A stretch of DNA of 64,000 nt from Archangium gephyra (GTDB lineage Bacteria > Myxococcota > Myxococcia > Myxococcales > Myxococcaceae), in NCBI RefSeq assembly GCF_001027285.1, contig NZ_CP011509.1, positions 8,270,501 through 8,334,500 on the forward strand. The letters run 5' to 3'. Shown piece by piece: positions 10,873-18,952 of the stretch. Both the position numbers and the translations under genes were made by a program. The notes under the pieces are model-generated. The model was not told the origin of the DNA, did no database searches, and saw only the letters and a program-made list of their open reading frames with translations. Each line of letters starts with the position of its first letter. Position 1 is the first letter of the stretch.

Positions 10873-11620
10873 CCTCCTCCGCCCGCTCGTCCCGGTGCCC
10901 GTCCGGGTGCGGGTGGCCGCCGCCCGGCGTGCGCTGCGCGACGTGCGCTCGGGGGCGAGCAGGAGGATGGCCACCGGCTCGGAGCAGTCCCGGGCCGAGG
11001 CGCGGGAGTGGCCGGCGTACGTGAGCGTCACGCAGCCGCTCGGCCAGTCCGCGCACGTGGAGAGCAAGAAGCACAACCTCGCCCTGGCCATCCGCGAGCT
11101 GCGGGACGTGTGCGTGGGGCCGGAGGAGCTGTTCTCGTTCTGGAACCTGGTGGGGCAGCCCACGAAGCGCCGGGGCTTCGTGCCTGGCCGCAACCTCGTC
11201 CAGGGCCGGCTCGAGGTGAGCATCGGAGGGGGGCTGTGCCAGCTGTCGGGGCTGACGTACCTGCTGGCCCTGCGCGGTGGCCTGTGGGTGACGGAGCGGC
11301 ACGCCCACTCGGTGGACATCTACACGGAGCAGACCCGCTTCGCGCCCCTGGGCTCGGACGCCACGGTGGCCTACGGCTACAAGGATCTGCGCTTCCACAA
11401 CATCCTCCCCTTCCCCATCGCCCTGCGGTTCGAGCTGGGAGAGGACACGCTCACCGGCTCGGTGTGCGCGCCCCTGCCGCTGGAGCCCTGCGACGTCGAG
11501 TTCTCCATCGAGGAGGAACCGGACGGCCGCCAGGTGACGACGTGGCTGCGGCGCCCCGGTGACACGAAGCCGGACTGCCTCGGGGTGTCGCGGTACCGCA
11601 AACCGGCCCAGGCGGCGTAG
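10856..11620 (+). CDS. VanW-domain protein
   Basis: A 254-residue protein named after the vancomycin-resistance cluster protein VanW, a family without a settled biochemical role. The conserved core ELFSFWNLVGQPTKRRGFVPG, then GGGLCQLSGLTYLLAL and AHSVDIYTE, lies at about residues 80-165. The longest frame starts at a TTG at 10856, overlapping the methyltransferase by 17 bases; GTG codons near residues 13-19 are alternatives, so the start is uncertain. No signal peptide is visible. It is the last gene of the 3083-11620 string and faces the PL7 gene. Confidence 0.82.
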   Translation: MRRWTDLLRPLVPVPVRVRVAAARRALRDVRSGASRRMATGSEQSRAEAREWPAYVSVTQPLGQSAHVESKKHNLALAIRELRDVCVGPEELFSFWNLVGQPTKRRGFVPGRNLVQGRLEVSIGGGLCQLSGLTYLLALRGGLWVTERHAHSVDIYTEQTRFAPLGSDATVAYGYKDLRFHNILPFPIALRFELGEDTLTGSVCAPLPLEPCDVEFSIEEEPDGRQVTTWLRRPGDTKPDCLGVSRYRKPAQAA

Positions 11621-11636
11621 GCCCCGGAGGAAGGGA

Positions 11637-11664
11637 ACCCGGTGCGGAGAGCGCCACACCGGGT
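11637..11664. terminator. Inverted repeat between convergent genes
   Basis: ACCCGGTG (11637-11644) and CACCGGGT (11657-11664) are perfect 8-base inverted repeats in the 53-base gap between the ends of the VanW and PL7 genes. No clear T-run follows on either strand, so a bidirectional terminator role is only likely. Confidence 0.45.
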
Positions 11665-11673
11665 GCGCCGTGC

Positions 11674-13212
11674 TCAGGGATGGGTATGCGTCAGGCTGTG
11701 GAACGTGGCCTGCACATAATCAGTCGAGGTGCCGGTGTTGTTCTGATTATAGACGCCGGCTTTGAAATACATGCTCAGGTCGTTGTACGCGGACTCCAGG
11801 GTGAAGGTGGCGGTGACGGTCGCACGGCCTTGCGGCGTGACCTTGACCGTCATCGCTTGTCCAACGACCTTGATCTCATAGCTCCACGTCTCACCGAGCA
11901 GCACCCCGTTCGAGGGGTTCAGGTTGTTCGGGTCGCCAATGATGGGGAGGTAGGTGGTGCTGTTGGAGGGCGTGTCGTGGGCGAAGTAGATCGCACCGCG
12001 TGAGTCAGACGGACGCTTGTGGAAATACAACCGGATGGGCTCGCTGTCCGGACCATGGATCTGGCCCACGATCACCCGGCCAATCTTCGCGCTCTCTCCC
12101 GTGGTGGAGACCCGATCCACGGTGAGGGTGGCGCGGAGCGTCCCGTCAACGCCACCCGCGGCGGACCTGGCGGCCGACGAGGAAGTCGACATCACCCAGT
12201 TGTTGCCAGCGGCGCTCGCGCTTCCATCCGGAGCCAGCATCTCGCGCAGCTCCGTCCGGGAGTAGTTGGAGTTGGCGGTGGTGTCCGCGAGGTTCGGGCA
12301 GCGGAAGACCATGCCACCCGTCACCGGGTCCGTGTAGAACGTGTTCTCGAGCTCATACCCCTTGCTCAGCGTGGAAGCGCTGACCTCGCTGGCGTCCGGG
12401 AGCGTGATCTTCCAGTGCGTCAGATCGAAGTTGCCGCTCGGCGGCGCCGACGGATCGAGGCCTCCGGAACCAATCGTATACGTCCCCCCTCCGATCGGGC
12501 TGGGATTGAGCCCGCTCTGGTAGGCAATGGCCTTCAGGGTGGTCGTCGTGCTGAGCGTGAGTGGCCCGCTGTAGAGCGTACCGGTGGTGGAGGTGGGGGT
12601 GCTGCCATTGGTGGTGTAGCGGATGGAGGCGCCAGCCGTGGCGGAGCTGATGGAGACGGTTTGCGCACCGGTATAGGTGCCGGGAGCGGGGCTGAACGTG
12701 GGCGTGGCCACCTGACCGACCGAGCTGGTCTGCCCCCAGAGCTCGACCTCGGTGATGCTGTTCCAGCCGTTGCCGGAGCTGTTGCCGTGGCCCACGATCC
12801 GGATGTAGCGGGCACTGGTATCGGCGAAATCGTAGGTCTCGACGTTGGTCGTCGTGCCACTGCTGACAGCGCGGTTGATCAACGTCGTCCAGGGGCCGCT
12901 CGAGGAGCCCGCGGCGAGCACGTCGAAGGTCGTCGTGCGGGTATTGCCCTGGTACCAGGCGATCTTGATGAGCTGCACGTTCTGCGTGGTGCCGAGATCG
13001 AAGGTGATGAAGGCCCCATCGCCCTGCCCTGCCCAGCGGGTGGACAGATCGCCATCGACCGCATGGGCGGGCACGGCGTTGTTCGCCACGTCATAGGTGC
13101 TGGCCGTCACCGCCGAACCGGGGACGGTGAACTTCGTGGCCGACTGCGCGGAGGCTTCGGCTGTCACGAAGAGCGAGAGAACGAGGAGGGAAAACAAACG
13201 CTGGAGGTTCAT
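11674..13212 (-). CDS. Secreted polysaccharide lyase family 7 (alginate lyase-type) with F5/8C and chitobiase-type domains
   Basis: A 512-residue extracellular enzyme. The ATG at 13212 begins MNLQRLFSLLVLSLFVTAEA, a signal peptide ending near ASAQ. Residues of about 25-165 form a discoidin/F5-8C carbohydrate-binding domain (GDLSTRWAGQGDGAFITFDLG, SARYIRIVGHG). About 172-245 is a chitobiase/beta-hexosaminidase C-terminal-like module (TPTFSPAPGTYTGAQTVSIS). The rest is the PL7 catalytic domain with its three hallmark motifs: SRTELREML, VGQIHG and YFKAGVYNQN. These carry the Arg, Gln/His and Tyr residues used in beta-elimination of uronates. Likely substrates are alginate or another polyuronate. 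Convergent with the VanW gene. Confidence 0.92.
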   Translation of the reverse strand: MNLQRLFSLLVLSLFVTAEASAQSATKFTVPGSAVTASTYDVANNAVPAHAVDGDLSTRWAGQGDGAFITFDLGTTQNVQLIKIAWYQGNTRTTTFDVLAAGSSSGPWTTLINRAVSSGTTTNVETYDFADTSARYIRIVGHGNSSGNGWNSITEVELWGQTSSVGQVATPTFSPAPGTYTGAQTVSISSATAGASIRYTTNGSTPTSTTGTLYSGPLTLSTTTTLKAIAYQSGLNPSPIGGGTYTIGSGGLDPSAPPSGNFDLTHWKITLPDASEVSASTLSKGYELENTFYTDPVTGGMVFRCPNLADTTANSNYSRTELREMLAPDGSASAAGNNWVMSTSSSAARSAAGGVDGTLRATLTVDRVSTTGESAKIGRVIVGQIHGPDSEPIRLYFHKRPSDSRGAIYFAHDTPSNSTTYLPIIGDPNNLNPSNGVLLGETWSYEIKVVGQAMTVKVTPQGRATVTATFTLESAYNDLSMYFKAGVYNQNNTGTSTDYVQATFHSLTHTHP

Positions 13213-13410
13213 GGGGGGTCGAGCCCTCGGGCGAGGAACAACTGTCCGCGGGTCCCGTAGCACGACCCCCACATCCAGGAAAAGCGCTTATTCAATGAAA
13301 TCGATCAAAACAAGAAATACAGGTTGTCTGGTGGACACTCACCCGGCGAGGCGGCCCAGGATGCGCGTGGCATCACAAACGTCATCCAGGATTGGGAGTC
13401 ATTCGTACCG

Positions 13411-13463
13411 CAAAAGCAAACAAGCCCGACGACTCCATGGTTTCCCACGGAGCCGCCAGGCTT
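13411..13463 (-). terminator. Rho-independent terminator of the lanthipeptide precursor gene
   Basis: Arms at 13422-13436 and 13449-13463 form a 15-base-pair stem with a 12-base loop. Three pairs are G-U when transcribed on the minus strand but A-C mismatches on the plus strand, so the element is built for minus-strand RNA. A T-rich run (GTTTGCTTTTG, 13411-13421 in plus coordinates) follows the stem. It lies about 30 bases after the precursor stop. Confidence 0.75.
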
Positions 13464-13492
13464 GTGTCATGCCACTCCGGCTGCGCGAACGC

Positions 13493-13642
13493 TTACCCGC
13501 AGGCGTCGGTCGGACAGGAGTAGTCCGTGCACCGCGGGGAGGTCATGGGGGCCTTCAGCTGCGGTCCCTGCTCGGTGGTGATGTTGCGGAGGGTCTCCTT
13601 GTTCAAGCTCAGCTTCTTGGGCTGCTTCTTCTGCTCGTTCAT
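13493..13642 (-). CDS. Class I lanthipeptide precursor (LanA-like)
   Basis: A 49-residue peptide. The start at 13642 is set by GAGGAG about 8 bases upstream (an in-frame ATG 12 codons earlier has no such site). The leader-like half begins MNEQKKQPKKLSLNKETLRN; the KLSLNKETLR(N) stretch resembles the leader motif of class I lanthipeptides known from Bacteroidetes and myxobacteria. The second half ends APMTSPRCTDYSCPTDACG. It holds three Cys and several Ser/Thr, enough for up to three (methyl)lanthionine rings. The cleavage site is not evident. Divergent lanC and lanB lie 206 bases away, and a strong terminator follows. Only one precursor copy was found. Confidence 0.85.
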   Translation of the reverse strand: MNEQKKQPKKLSLNKETLRNITTEQGPQLKAPMTSPRCTDYSCPTDACG

Positions 13643-13848
13643 GGCCTGCTCCTCGACATCGCGTGGATGGGGACTCAACCGTCCTCGAGGGACGGCGTTT
13701 TCAAGCTAACAGTGTTCTAATGACTATGACAAGCTTTCTTTGCCTGTCATTGCGCGAGTCGCGGGGGCGCGCCACCCGAAGTAAATAATTGCCGTAGAGC
13801 CGTTACCGGGGACAGGAAGGTGAGAATGGGGCAAAATGGATAACCCGT
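13643..13848. promoter_or_regulatory. Divergent control region between precursor and lanC
   Basis: This 206-base gap separates lanA (-) from lanC (+). Around 13690-13795 it is markedly AT-richer than the surroundings, with ATGACA/TGTCAT inverted halves near 13725-13748 and TAAATAATT near 13780. Both transcripts should start here. No convincing -35/-10 pair can be fixed by eye. LanC lacks a good ribosome site directly before its ATG; the nearest purine-rich stretch (GGAAGGTGAG) is more than 20 bases upstream. Confidence 0.5.
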
Positions 13849-15120
13849 ATGCCCCAGCCCATGAGATGGAATCCCCTGCTCGAGGGAGAGGAGCGCGAGA
13901 CGGCCCTGCGTCTCGTCGCCGGTATCGCGGAGGAGCTCTCGCTGCCGGAGCGGCTCGCGACCCCCGACCCCTCCTTCGCCTCGGGACAGGCCGGCATGGC
14001 GCTGCTGTTCTCCTACCTCGCACGCGCGGGTGCGCGGTCCCACCACCTGGAGCGAATGGAGCACCTGCTCGACTCGGCCTCGGAAGCGGTGGCCACGCAG
14101 CCGCTGCCTCCTGACCTCTACCAGGGCTTCACCGGCATCGCCTGGACCGTCGAGCACCTGCGGGGCACGGCCGTCGAGGAGGAGGATCCGCTCACGGAGA
14201 TCGACGAGGCCCTCTCCGGGCTGCTGCGGACCCGTCCCTGGCAGTACCACTATGATCTCGTGAGTGGCCTGGTGGGGCTGGGCGTCTACGCGCTGGAGCG
14301 GCTCCCCCGTCCAGGAGCCCGGGACTGCCTGGAGCAGCTCGTCGCCCGGCTCGCGGAGCTCGCCCAACCCGCCGCAGGAGGCCTGCGCTGGTGGACACCC
14401 CCGGCCCTCGTTCCAGCGTCGATGCGCGGGCAGTTCCCCGAGGGGGCGTACAACCTCGGCGTGGCCCACGGCATGCCGGGAGTGCTCTGGGTGCTCGCGG
14501 GGGCCGCCGCCACGGGCATCTCGACTTCCCAGGCGCTCGAGCTGCTGCGCGGAGGCTGGAGCTGGTTGATGGCACAGCGCCAGCCGGCCGCCAGCGCCTC
14601 GCGTTTTCCCTCGTGGCTCAGCGCCCACCACCAGACCTGGCCCAACCGCCCGGCGTGGTGCTACGGCGATCCCGGCATGGCGCTCACCCTGCTGCAGGTG
14701 GCCCGGGCCGTGGAGGAACCTGGCTGGGAGCAGGAGGCGCTGGCGCTCTGCCGTGAGGTGGCGGAGCGCTCGACGGACAGCGCGCAGGTCCAGGACGCGG
14801 GCCTGTGTCATGGCGCCGCCGGGCTGGCCCACCTCCACCACCGGCTCTTCCACGCCACCGGCGAGGAGGTTTTCGCACGGGCCTCGCGCGCCTGGTTCCG
14901 CAACACCCTGTCCTTCCACCGCCCGGGAGAGGGGCTGGGGGGCTTCCTCTCCCATGAAGTGCGGCCCGACCTCACGCGGGAGTGGCGCGCCTCCCCGGCG
15001 CTCCTCACGGGCGCCACCGGTGTCGCGCTGGCGCTGCTGGCCGCGGCCTCGCCGGTGGAGCCCGCGTGGGATCGGATGTTCCTCATGTCCCTTCCGCCCT
15101 CGCCCTCCGCCACGCCATGA
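13849..15120 (+). CDS. lanC: Lanthionine synthetase C-like cyclase (LanC)
   Basis: A 423-residue zinc enzyme that adds Cys thiols to dehydroalanine/dehydrobutyrine to form lanthionine rings. It shows the LanC repeat architecture: GLVGLGVYALERL, AHGMPGVLWVLAG, RPAWCYGDPGMAL and GLCHGAAGLAHLHHR. The zinc ligands are Cys271, Cys320 and His321, all present, so it should be active. The length matches stand-alone LanC proteins. Its stop overlaps the lanB start (ATGA), so the two are co-translated. Confidence 0.93.
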   Translation: MPQPMRWNPLLEGEERETALRLVAGIAEELSLPERLATPDPSFASGQAGMALLFSYLARAGARSHHLERMEHLLDSASEAVATQPLPPDLYQGFTGIAWTVEHLRGTAVEEEDPLTEIDEALSGLLRTRPWQYHYDLVSGLVGLGVYALERLPRPGARDCLEQLVARLAELAQPAAGGLRWWTPPALVPASMRGQFPEGAYNLGVAHGMPGVLWVLAGAAATGISTSQALELLRGGWSWLMAQRQPAASASRFPSWLSAHHQTWPNRPAWCYGDPGMALTLLQVARAVEEPGWEQEALALCREVAERSTDSAQVQDAGLCHGAAGLAHLHHRLFHATGEEVFARASRAWFRNTLSFHRPGEGLGGFLSHEVRPDLTREWRASPALLTGATGVALALLAAASPVEPAWDRMFLMSLPPSPSATP

Positions 15121-18100
15121 CCGCGCCCAACGGCTTCGTTCCCTCGGGCTTCTTCGCCCTCCGCACGCCCCTGTTGCCCTTCGATGAGCTGCTCGCGTGG
15201 AGCGAGGGGCTCTCGGCCCGCGAGGTCTCGCGACAGGGAGACCCGGCCCGGCTGGAAGCGGCGCTGGCCGCGGATCGCGCCCTGCTGCGCCAGCGGCTCC
15301 AGGCCGCGCTCGCCCGCCCCGAGGTTCGCGAGGCCCTCTTCCTCGCCTCGCCGTCGCTCGAGGAGAGTCACGACAGCTGGAGGAAGGCGCCCGAGAGCGA
15401 GCGCGGACAGAAGGTGGAACGCGCTCTCGTGCGCTACTGGTCCCGCCTCGCCGGACGCGCCACCCCGTTTGGCCTCTTCGCGGGTTGCTCCGTGGGCCAC
15501 CTGGGCGCGGCCACCCGGCTCGTGCTGGCCGGGCGCGAGCGGTACCAGCGGCACGCGCGGCTGGACATGGATTACGTCTGCACGCTGGCGGAGCGGCTGG
15601 CCGCCCTCCCCGAGCTGCGCGAGGAGCTCCTCTACCGTCCCAACTCCAGCCTCTACCGGGCGGGGGGACGGCTGCGCTACGCCGAGTCCCGCCTCCAGGG
15701 CCGGACGCGCACGTACCACCTCGTGGCGGTGGAGCCCACGGACTATCTGGAGGCCACGCTGATGAGGGCCCGCTCCGGCGCGAGCGCGCGCACGCTGGCC
15801 CGGGCGCTGGCGGACGCGGACCCGGACGTGTCGCTGGAGGAGGCCGAGGCCTACGTTGGAGAGCTGATCTCCAGTCAGCTCCTCGTCCCGGAGCTGACGC
15901 CCGCGGTGACGGGCCCCGAGCCCATCCATGATCTGCTCGCGAAGCTGCGGCCCTTCAACGCGGCCGCCGGGTTCCACCAGCGGCTGGAGGAGGCGCGGCG
16001 GGTTCTCGAGGAGCTGAAGCAGCAGCCACCCGGAGTGGACCCCGAGCGCTACCGGGCGCTCGCGCGGGGGTTGGAGGCACTGCCCGCGCCGGTGGAGCTG
16101 TCGCGCATGTTCCAGGTGGACATGGTGAAGCCCGCCGCGGAGCTGAAGCTGGGCCCGGGGCCCGTGGAGGAGCTCACCCGCGCCGTCCGGCTGCTGCACC
16201 GCCTCCACCCGGCCCAGGAGCAACTCAACCTGCGCACCTTCCGGGAGGCCTTCCAGCAGCGGTACGGCGAGCGCGAGGTCCCCCTCGTCGAGGTGCTCGA
16301 CGAGGAGGCGGGAATCGGCTTCGAGCAGGAGAACGTGCCTGGCGCGGAGGCCTCGCCCCTGTTGGAGGGGCTCACGTTCCCCGCCTCGAGCGCGGAGGAG
16401 CGCGTGGCCTGGGGAGTCCGGCAGCAGTACCTGCAGCGCCGGCTGGTGGAGACGCTGCGCACGGGCGCGCGGGAGCTGGTGCTGGACGAGCAGGACCTGA
16501 AGGCCCTGGAGACGCGGGACGCACCGCCCCTGCCGGATGCCTTCGCGGTCATGGCGACCCTGCTGGCGCCCTCGGAGGAGGCGCTCGGCGCCGGGGACTT
16601 CCAGGTGCTCGTCGAAGCGGTGGTGGGGCCCTCGGGAGCGAAACTGCTGGGCCGCTTCTGCCATGCGGACCCGGAGCTCCACCGGCAGGTGGAGGCACAC
16701 CTGCGCGCCGAGGAGGCGCTCCGCCCGGAAGTGCTCCACGCGGAGCTCGTTCATCAGCCCGAGGGACGGGTGGGCAACATCCTGAGCCGGCCCGTGCTGC
16801 GCGGGCATGAGCTCGTCTTCCTGGGGCGCTCGGGCGCGGAGCCGGAGCGGCAGATTCCCATCACCGATCTGCGCGTCAGCATCCAGGGGCGCCGCATCGT
16901 CCTGCGCTCGGCGAGCCTGGGGCGGGAGGTGCTGCCGCGGCTGACGAACGCGCACAACTTCGTCCAGGCACACCTGCGGCTCTACCGCTTCCTGGCCACC
17001 CTCCAGCAACAGGGCTCGGCGTCGGGCATGAAGTGGAGGTGGGGCGCTCTGGAGACGAGCCCGTTCCTGCCTCGCGTCGTCGCCGGACGGCTCATCCTCC
17101 AGCTCGCCCGGTGGCGGGTGCCGGCGGCGTCGCTCGAGGCGCTCGGCGAGGTGCAAGGCGGCGCGCGCTTCCAGGCGGTGCAGCGGCTGCGCGACGCGCT
17201 GGGACTGCCGCGCTTCGTGGGGGTGACGGACTCGGACAACGTGCTGCCGGTGGACCTCGACAACGTGCTGAGCGTGGAGACCTTCGTCCACCTGGTGAAG
17301 GGGCGCGAATACGTGGAGCTCGTCGAGCTGCCCGCCGAGGCCCGCTGCGTGCAGGGCCCCGAGGGCCGCTTCGTCAACGAGGTGGTGGTGCCCTTCGTGC
17401 GCACGGAGCGCCCGGCGGCCCCCGTGCCCCTGGCGCGCTCCGCACCGCTGCCCCGCTCGTTCTCCCCCGGCTCCGAGTGGCTCTACGCGAAGCTCTACAC
17501 GGGCACGGCCACGGCCGACCGCGTCCTGCTCGAGGCGATGGCGCCGCTGATGAGGGAGGCGCTGGCCTCGGGCGCGGCGGACCACGGGTTCTTCATCCGC
17601 TACGGGGACCCGGACTGGCACGTGCGCCTGCGCCTGCATGGGTCCCCCGCCCGGCTGCGGGGGGAGGTGCTCGGTGGGCTGTATGAGACGTTGGCCCCCT
17701 TGCAGCACGAGGGGCTGGTGTGGCGCGTGCAGTTGGACACGTACGAGCGCGAAGTGGAGCGCTACGGAGGGCCCGAGGCCATGCCGCTGGCCGAGCGCCT
17801 CTTCCACGTGGACAGCGAGGCGGTGCTGGAGTTGCTGGAACTGCACTCCGGCGACGCGGACGCACGCTGGCGCATGAGCCTGCTCGGCGTGGATGCGTTG
17901 CTCGGGGACCTGGGAATGGACCTGAAGGCGAAGCGCCGGGTGATGGGCCGGCTGCGCGAGGGCTACGGCCGGGAGTTCCGCGTGGACGTGGCGTTCGAGC
18001 GGCAGCTCGGCGAGAAGTTCCGCAAGCACCGGCAGGAGCTGGAGGCCCTGCTCGTGTCCACCTCATGGGAAGGCCTGCTCGCACCGGCACGGGAGGTGCT

Positions 18101-18326
18101 GCGGAGACGTTCGGAGCGGTCTGCCCCGTGGGTGGGCGAGCTGCGGGCCCGGGAGGCGGAAGGAAGGCTGAACCAGGGCGTGGAGCAGCTCGCCGAAAGC
18201 TACGTGCACATGCACGTCAACCGCATGCTGCGCACGGCCGCGCGGGCCCAGGAGCTCGTCCTCTACGATCTGCTCCACCGGCTCTACGAGTCCCGGGCCG
18301 CACGCCAGCGCCGCGCTACGGTGTGA
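15117..18326 (+). CDS. lanB: Full-length class I lanthipeptide dehydratase (LanB)
   Basis: A 1069-residue enzyme that glutamylates Ser/Thr of the precursor using glutamyl-tRNA and then eliminates glutamate to give dehydroamino acids. It begins MTAPNGFVPSGFFALRTPLL and has the lantibiotic dehydratase N-domain hallmark RYWSRLAGRATPFGLFAGCS near residue 105. The C-terminal 280 residues form the elimination (thiopeptide-type/SpaB C) domain: SEWLYAKLYTGTATADRVLL, then GFFIRYGDPDWHVRLRLHG. Both halves are present in one chain, as in NisB-type LanB. No lanT transporter, LanP protease or immunity gene is recognisable next to it. Confidence 0.93.
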   Translation: MTAPNGFVPSGFFALRTPLLPFDELLAWSEGLSAREVSRQGDPARLEAALAADRALLRQRLQAALARPEVREALFLASPSLEESHDSWRKAPESERGQKVERALVRYWSRLAGRATPFGLFAGCSVGHLGAATRLVLAGRERYQRHARLDMDYVCTLAERLAALPELREELLYRPNSSLYRAGGRLRYAESRLQGRTRTYHLVAVEPTDYLEATLMRARSGASARTLARALADADPDVSLEEAEAYVGELISSQLLVPELTPAVTGPEPIHDLLAKLRPFNAAAGFHQRLEEARRVLEELKQQPPGVDPERYRALARGLEALPAPVELSRMFQVDMVKPAAELKLGPGPVEELTRAVRLLHRLHPAQEQLNLRTFREAFQQRYGEREVPLVEVLDEEAGIGFEQENVPGAEASPLLEGLTFPASSAEERVAWGVRQQYLQRRLVETLRTGARELVLDEQDLKALETRDAPPLPDAFAVMATLLAPSEEALGAGDFQVLVEAVVGPSGAKLLGRFCHADPELHRQVEAHLRAEEALRPEVLHAELVHQPEGRVGNILSRPVLRGHELVFLGRSGAEPERQIPITDLRVSIQGRRIVLRSASLGREVLPRLTNAHNFVQAHLRLYRFLATLQQQGSASGMKWRWGALETSPFLPRVVAGRLILQLARWRVPAASLEALGEVQGGARFQAVQRLRDALGLPRFVGVTDSDNVLPVDLDNVLSVETFVHLVKGREYVELVELPAEARCVQGPEGRFVNEVVVPFVRTERPAAPVPLARSAPLPRSFSPGSEWLYAKLYTGTATADRVLLEAMAPLMREALASGAADHGFFIRYGDPDWHVRLRLHGSPARLRGEVLGGLYETLAPLQHEGLVWRVQLDTYEREVERYGGPEAMPLAERLFHVDSEAVLELLELHSGDADARWRMSLLGVDALLGDLGMDLKAKRRVMGRLREGYGREFRVDVAFERQLGEKFRKHRQELEALLVSTSWEGLLAPAREVLRRRSERSAPWVGELRAREAEGRLNQGVEQLAESYVHMHVNRMLRTAARAQELVLYDLLHRLYESRAARQRRATV

Positions 18327-18362
18327 GCACAAAATCGCTCGGGCTGTTACAGTGCGACTGCT

Positions 18363-18839
18363 ATGTCCCGGCCACTGACGCGAGCAGAGGAGAAATCTCT
18401 CCGCATCGGCCAGGCACGGGGTCGCCTCTTCCTCTCGCTCCGAAATGCCTCCGTCGCCGAAAAGCTCCAGGCGTACAAACGACTGGAGCTTCAGCTCCTC
18501 AAGCAGGAAGCACGCACGGCGAGTGAGCAGTTGGAGTTGCGGAGACGAATCGCCGAGGACCTGCTCACCGCAGCGAGTGAGGGTCCTTGGCGATTGTTCT
18601 CCCCCTACCTGCGGAGGATGGAGCGACTTGGCTACTCCGGACTGGACCGCTGCCTTCTGGCCTGCGTTCTTGCCGCGACGGCCTCAAAAAGTTCTCCCGC
18701 CGGGAAGCGAAAGACAGCCGAACTCATCGCTGACATCGAGCGGCGGACTCGTGGACGGAAGTACCACCCAGAGCACAGAGAGGAGATCAACAGCGCGGTG
18801 GAACGAGCCCGCCGACTCGCCGGTCTCGACTCCAGGTAA
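18363..18839 (+). CDS. Hypothetical protein, helical and basic
   Basis: A 158-residue protein not recognised. It begins MSRPLTRAEEKSLRIGQARG and appears mostly alpha-helical, with Lys/Arg-rich segments (RKTAELIADIERRTRGRK). It has no signal peptide or membrane segment. It starts 36 bases after lanB on the same strand, so it could be co-transcribed, but its lower GC makes it look more like the start of the following island. A role in the lanthipeptide pathway cannot be claimed. Confidence 0.6.
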   Translation: MSRPLTRAEEKSLRIGQARGRLFLSLRNASVAEKLQAYKRLELQLLKQEARTASEQLELRRRIAEDLLTAASEGPWRLFSPYLRRMERLGYSGLDRCLLACVLAATASKSSPAGKRKTAELIADIERRTRGRKYHPEHREEINSAVERARRLAGLDSR

Positions 18840-18952
18840 CATAGGCTGCACACTATCTCTGAGCACCAACAGTGGCGGGGCTAGCTGCGCTCAAAGGTCC
18901 TTGACGCCTTCCCAGGCCACATCGTCCCAAACCATCTACGAACGGTGAGAAC

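Noticed and set aside
13478-13642. Additional lanthipeptide precursor copies near lanA
   Set aside because: No second KLxLNKET-type leader with a Cys-rich end was found in either strand between 13213 and 13848.
14808-18029. 1073-codon minus-strand ORF across lanC-lanB
   Set aside because: An antisense frame of high-GC coding DNA; the plus strand shows full LanC and LanB motifs.
18445-18948. 167-codon ORF overlapping the 158-residue hypothetical gene
   Set aside because: Ser/Arg-rich, without a ribosome site, and in a different frame from the better-supported ORF starting at 18363.
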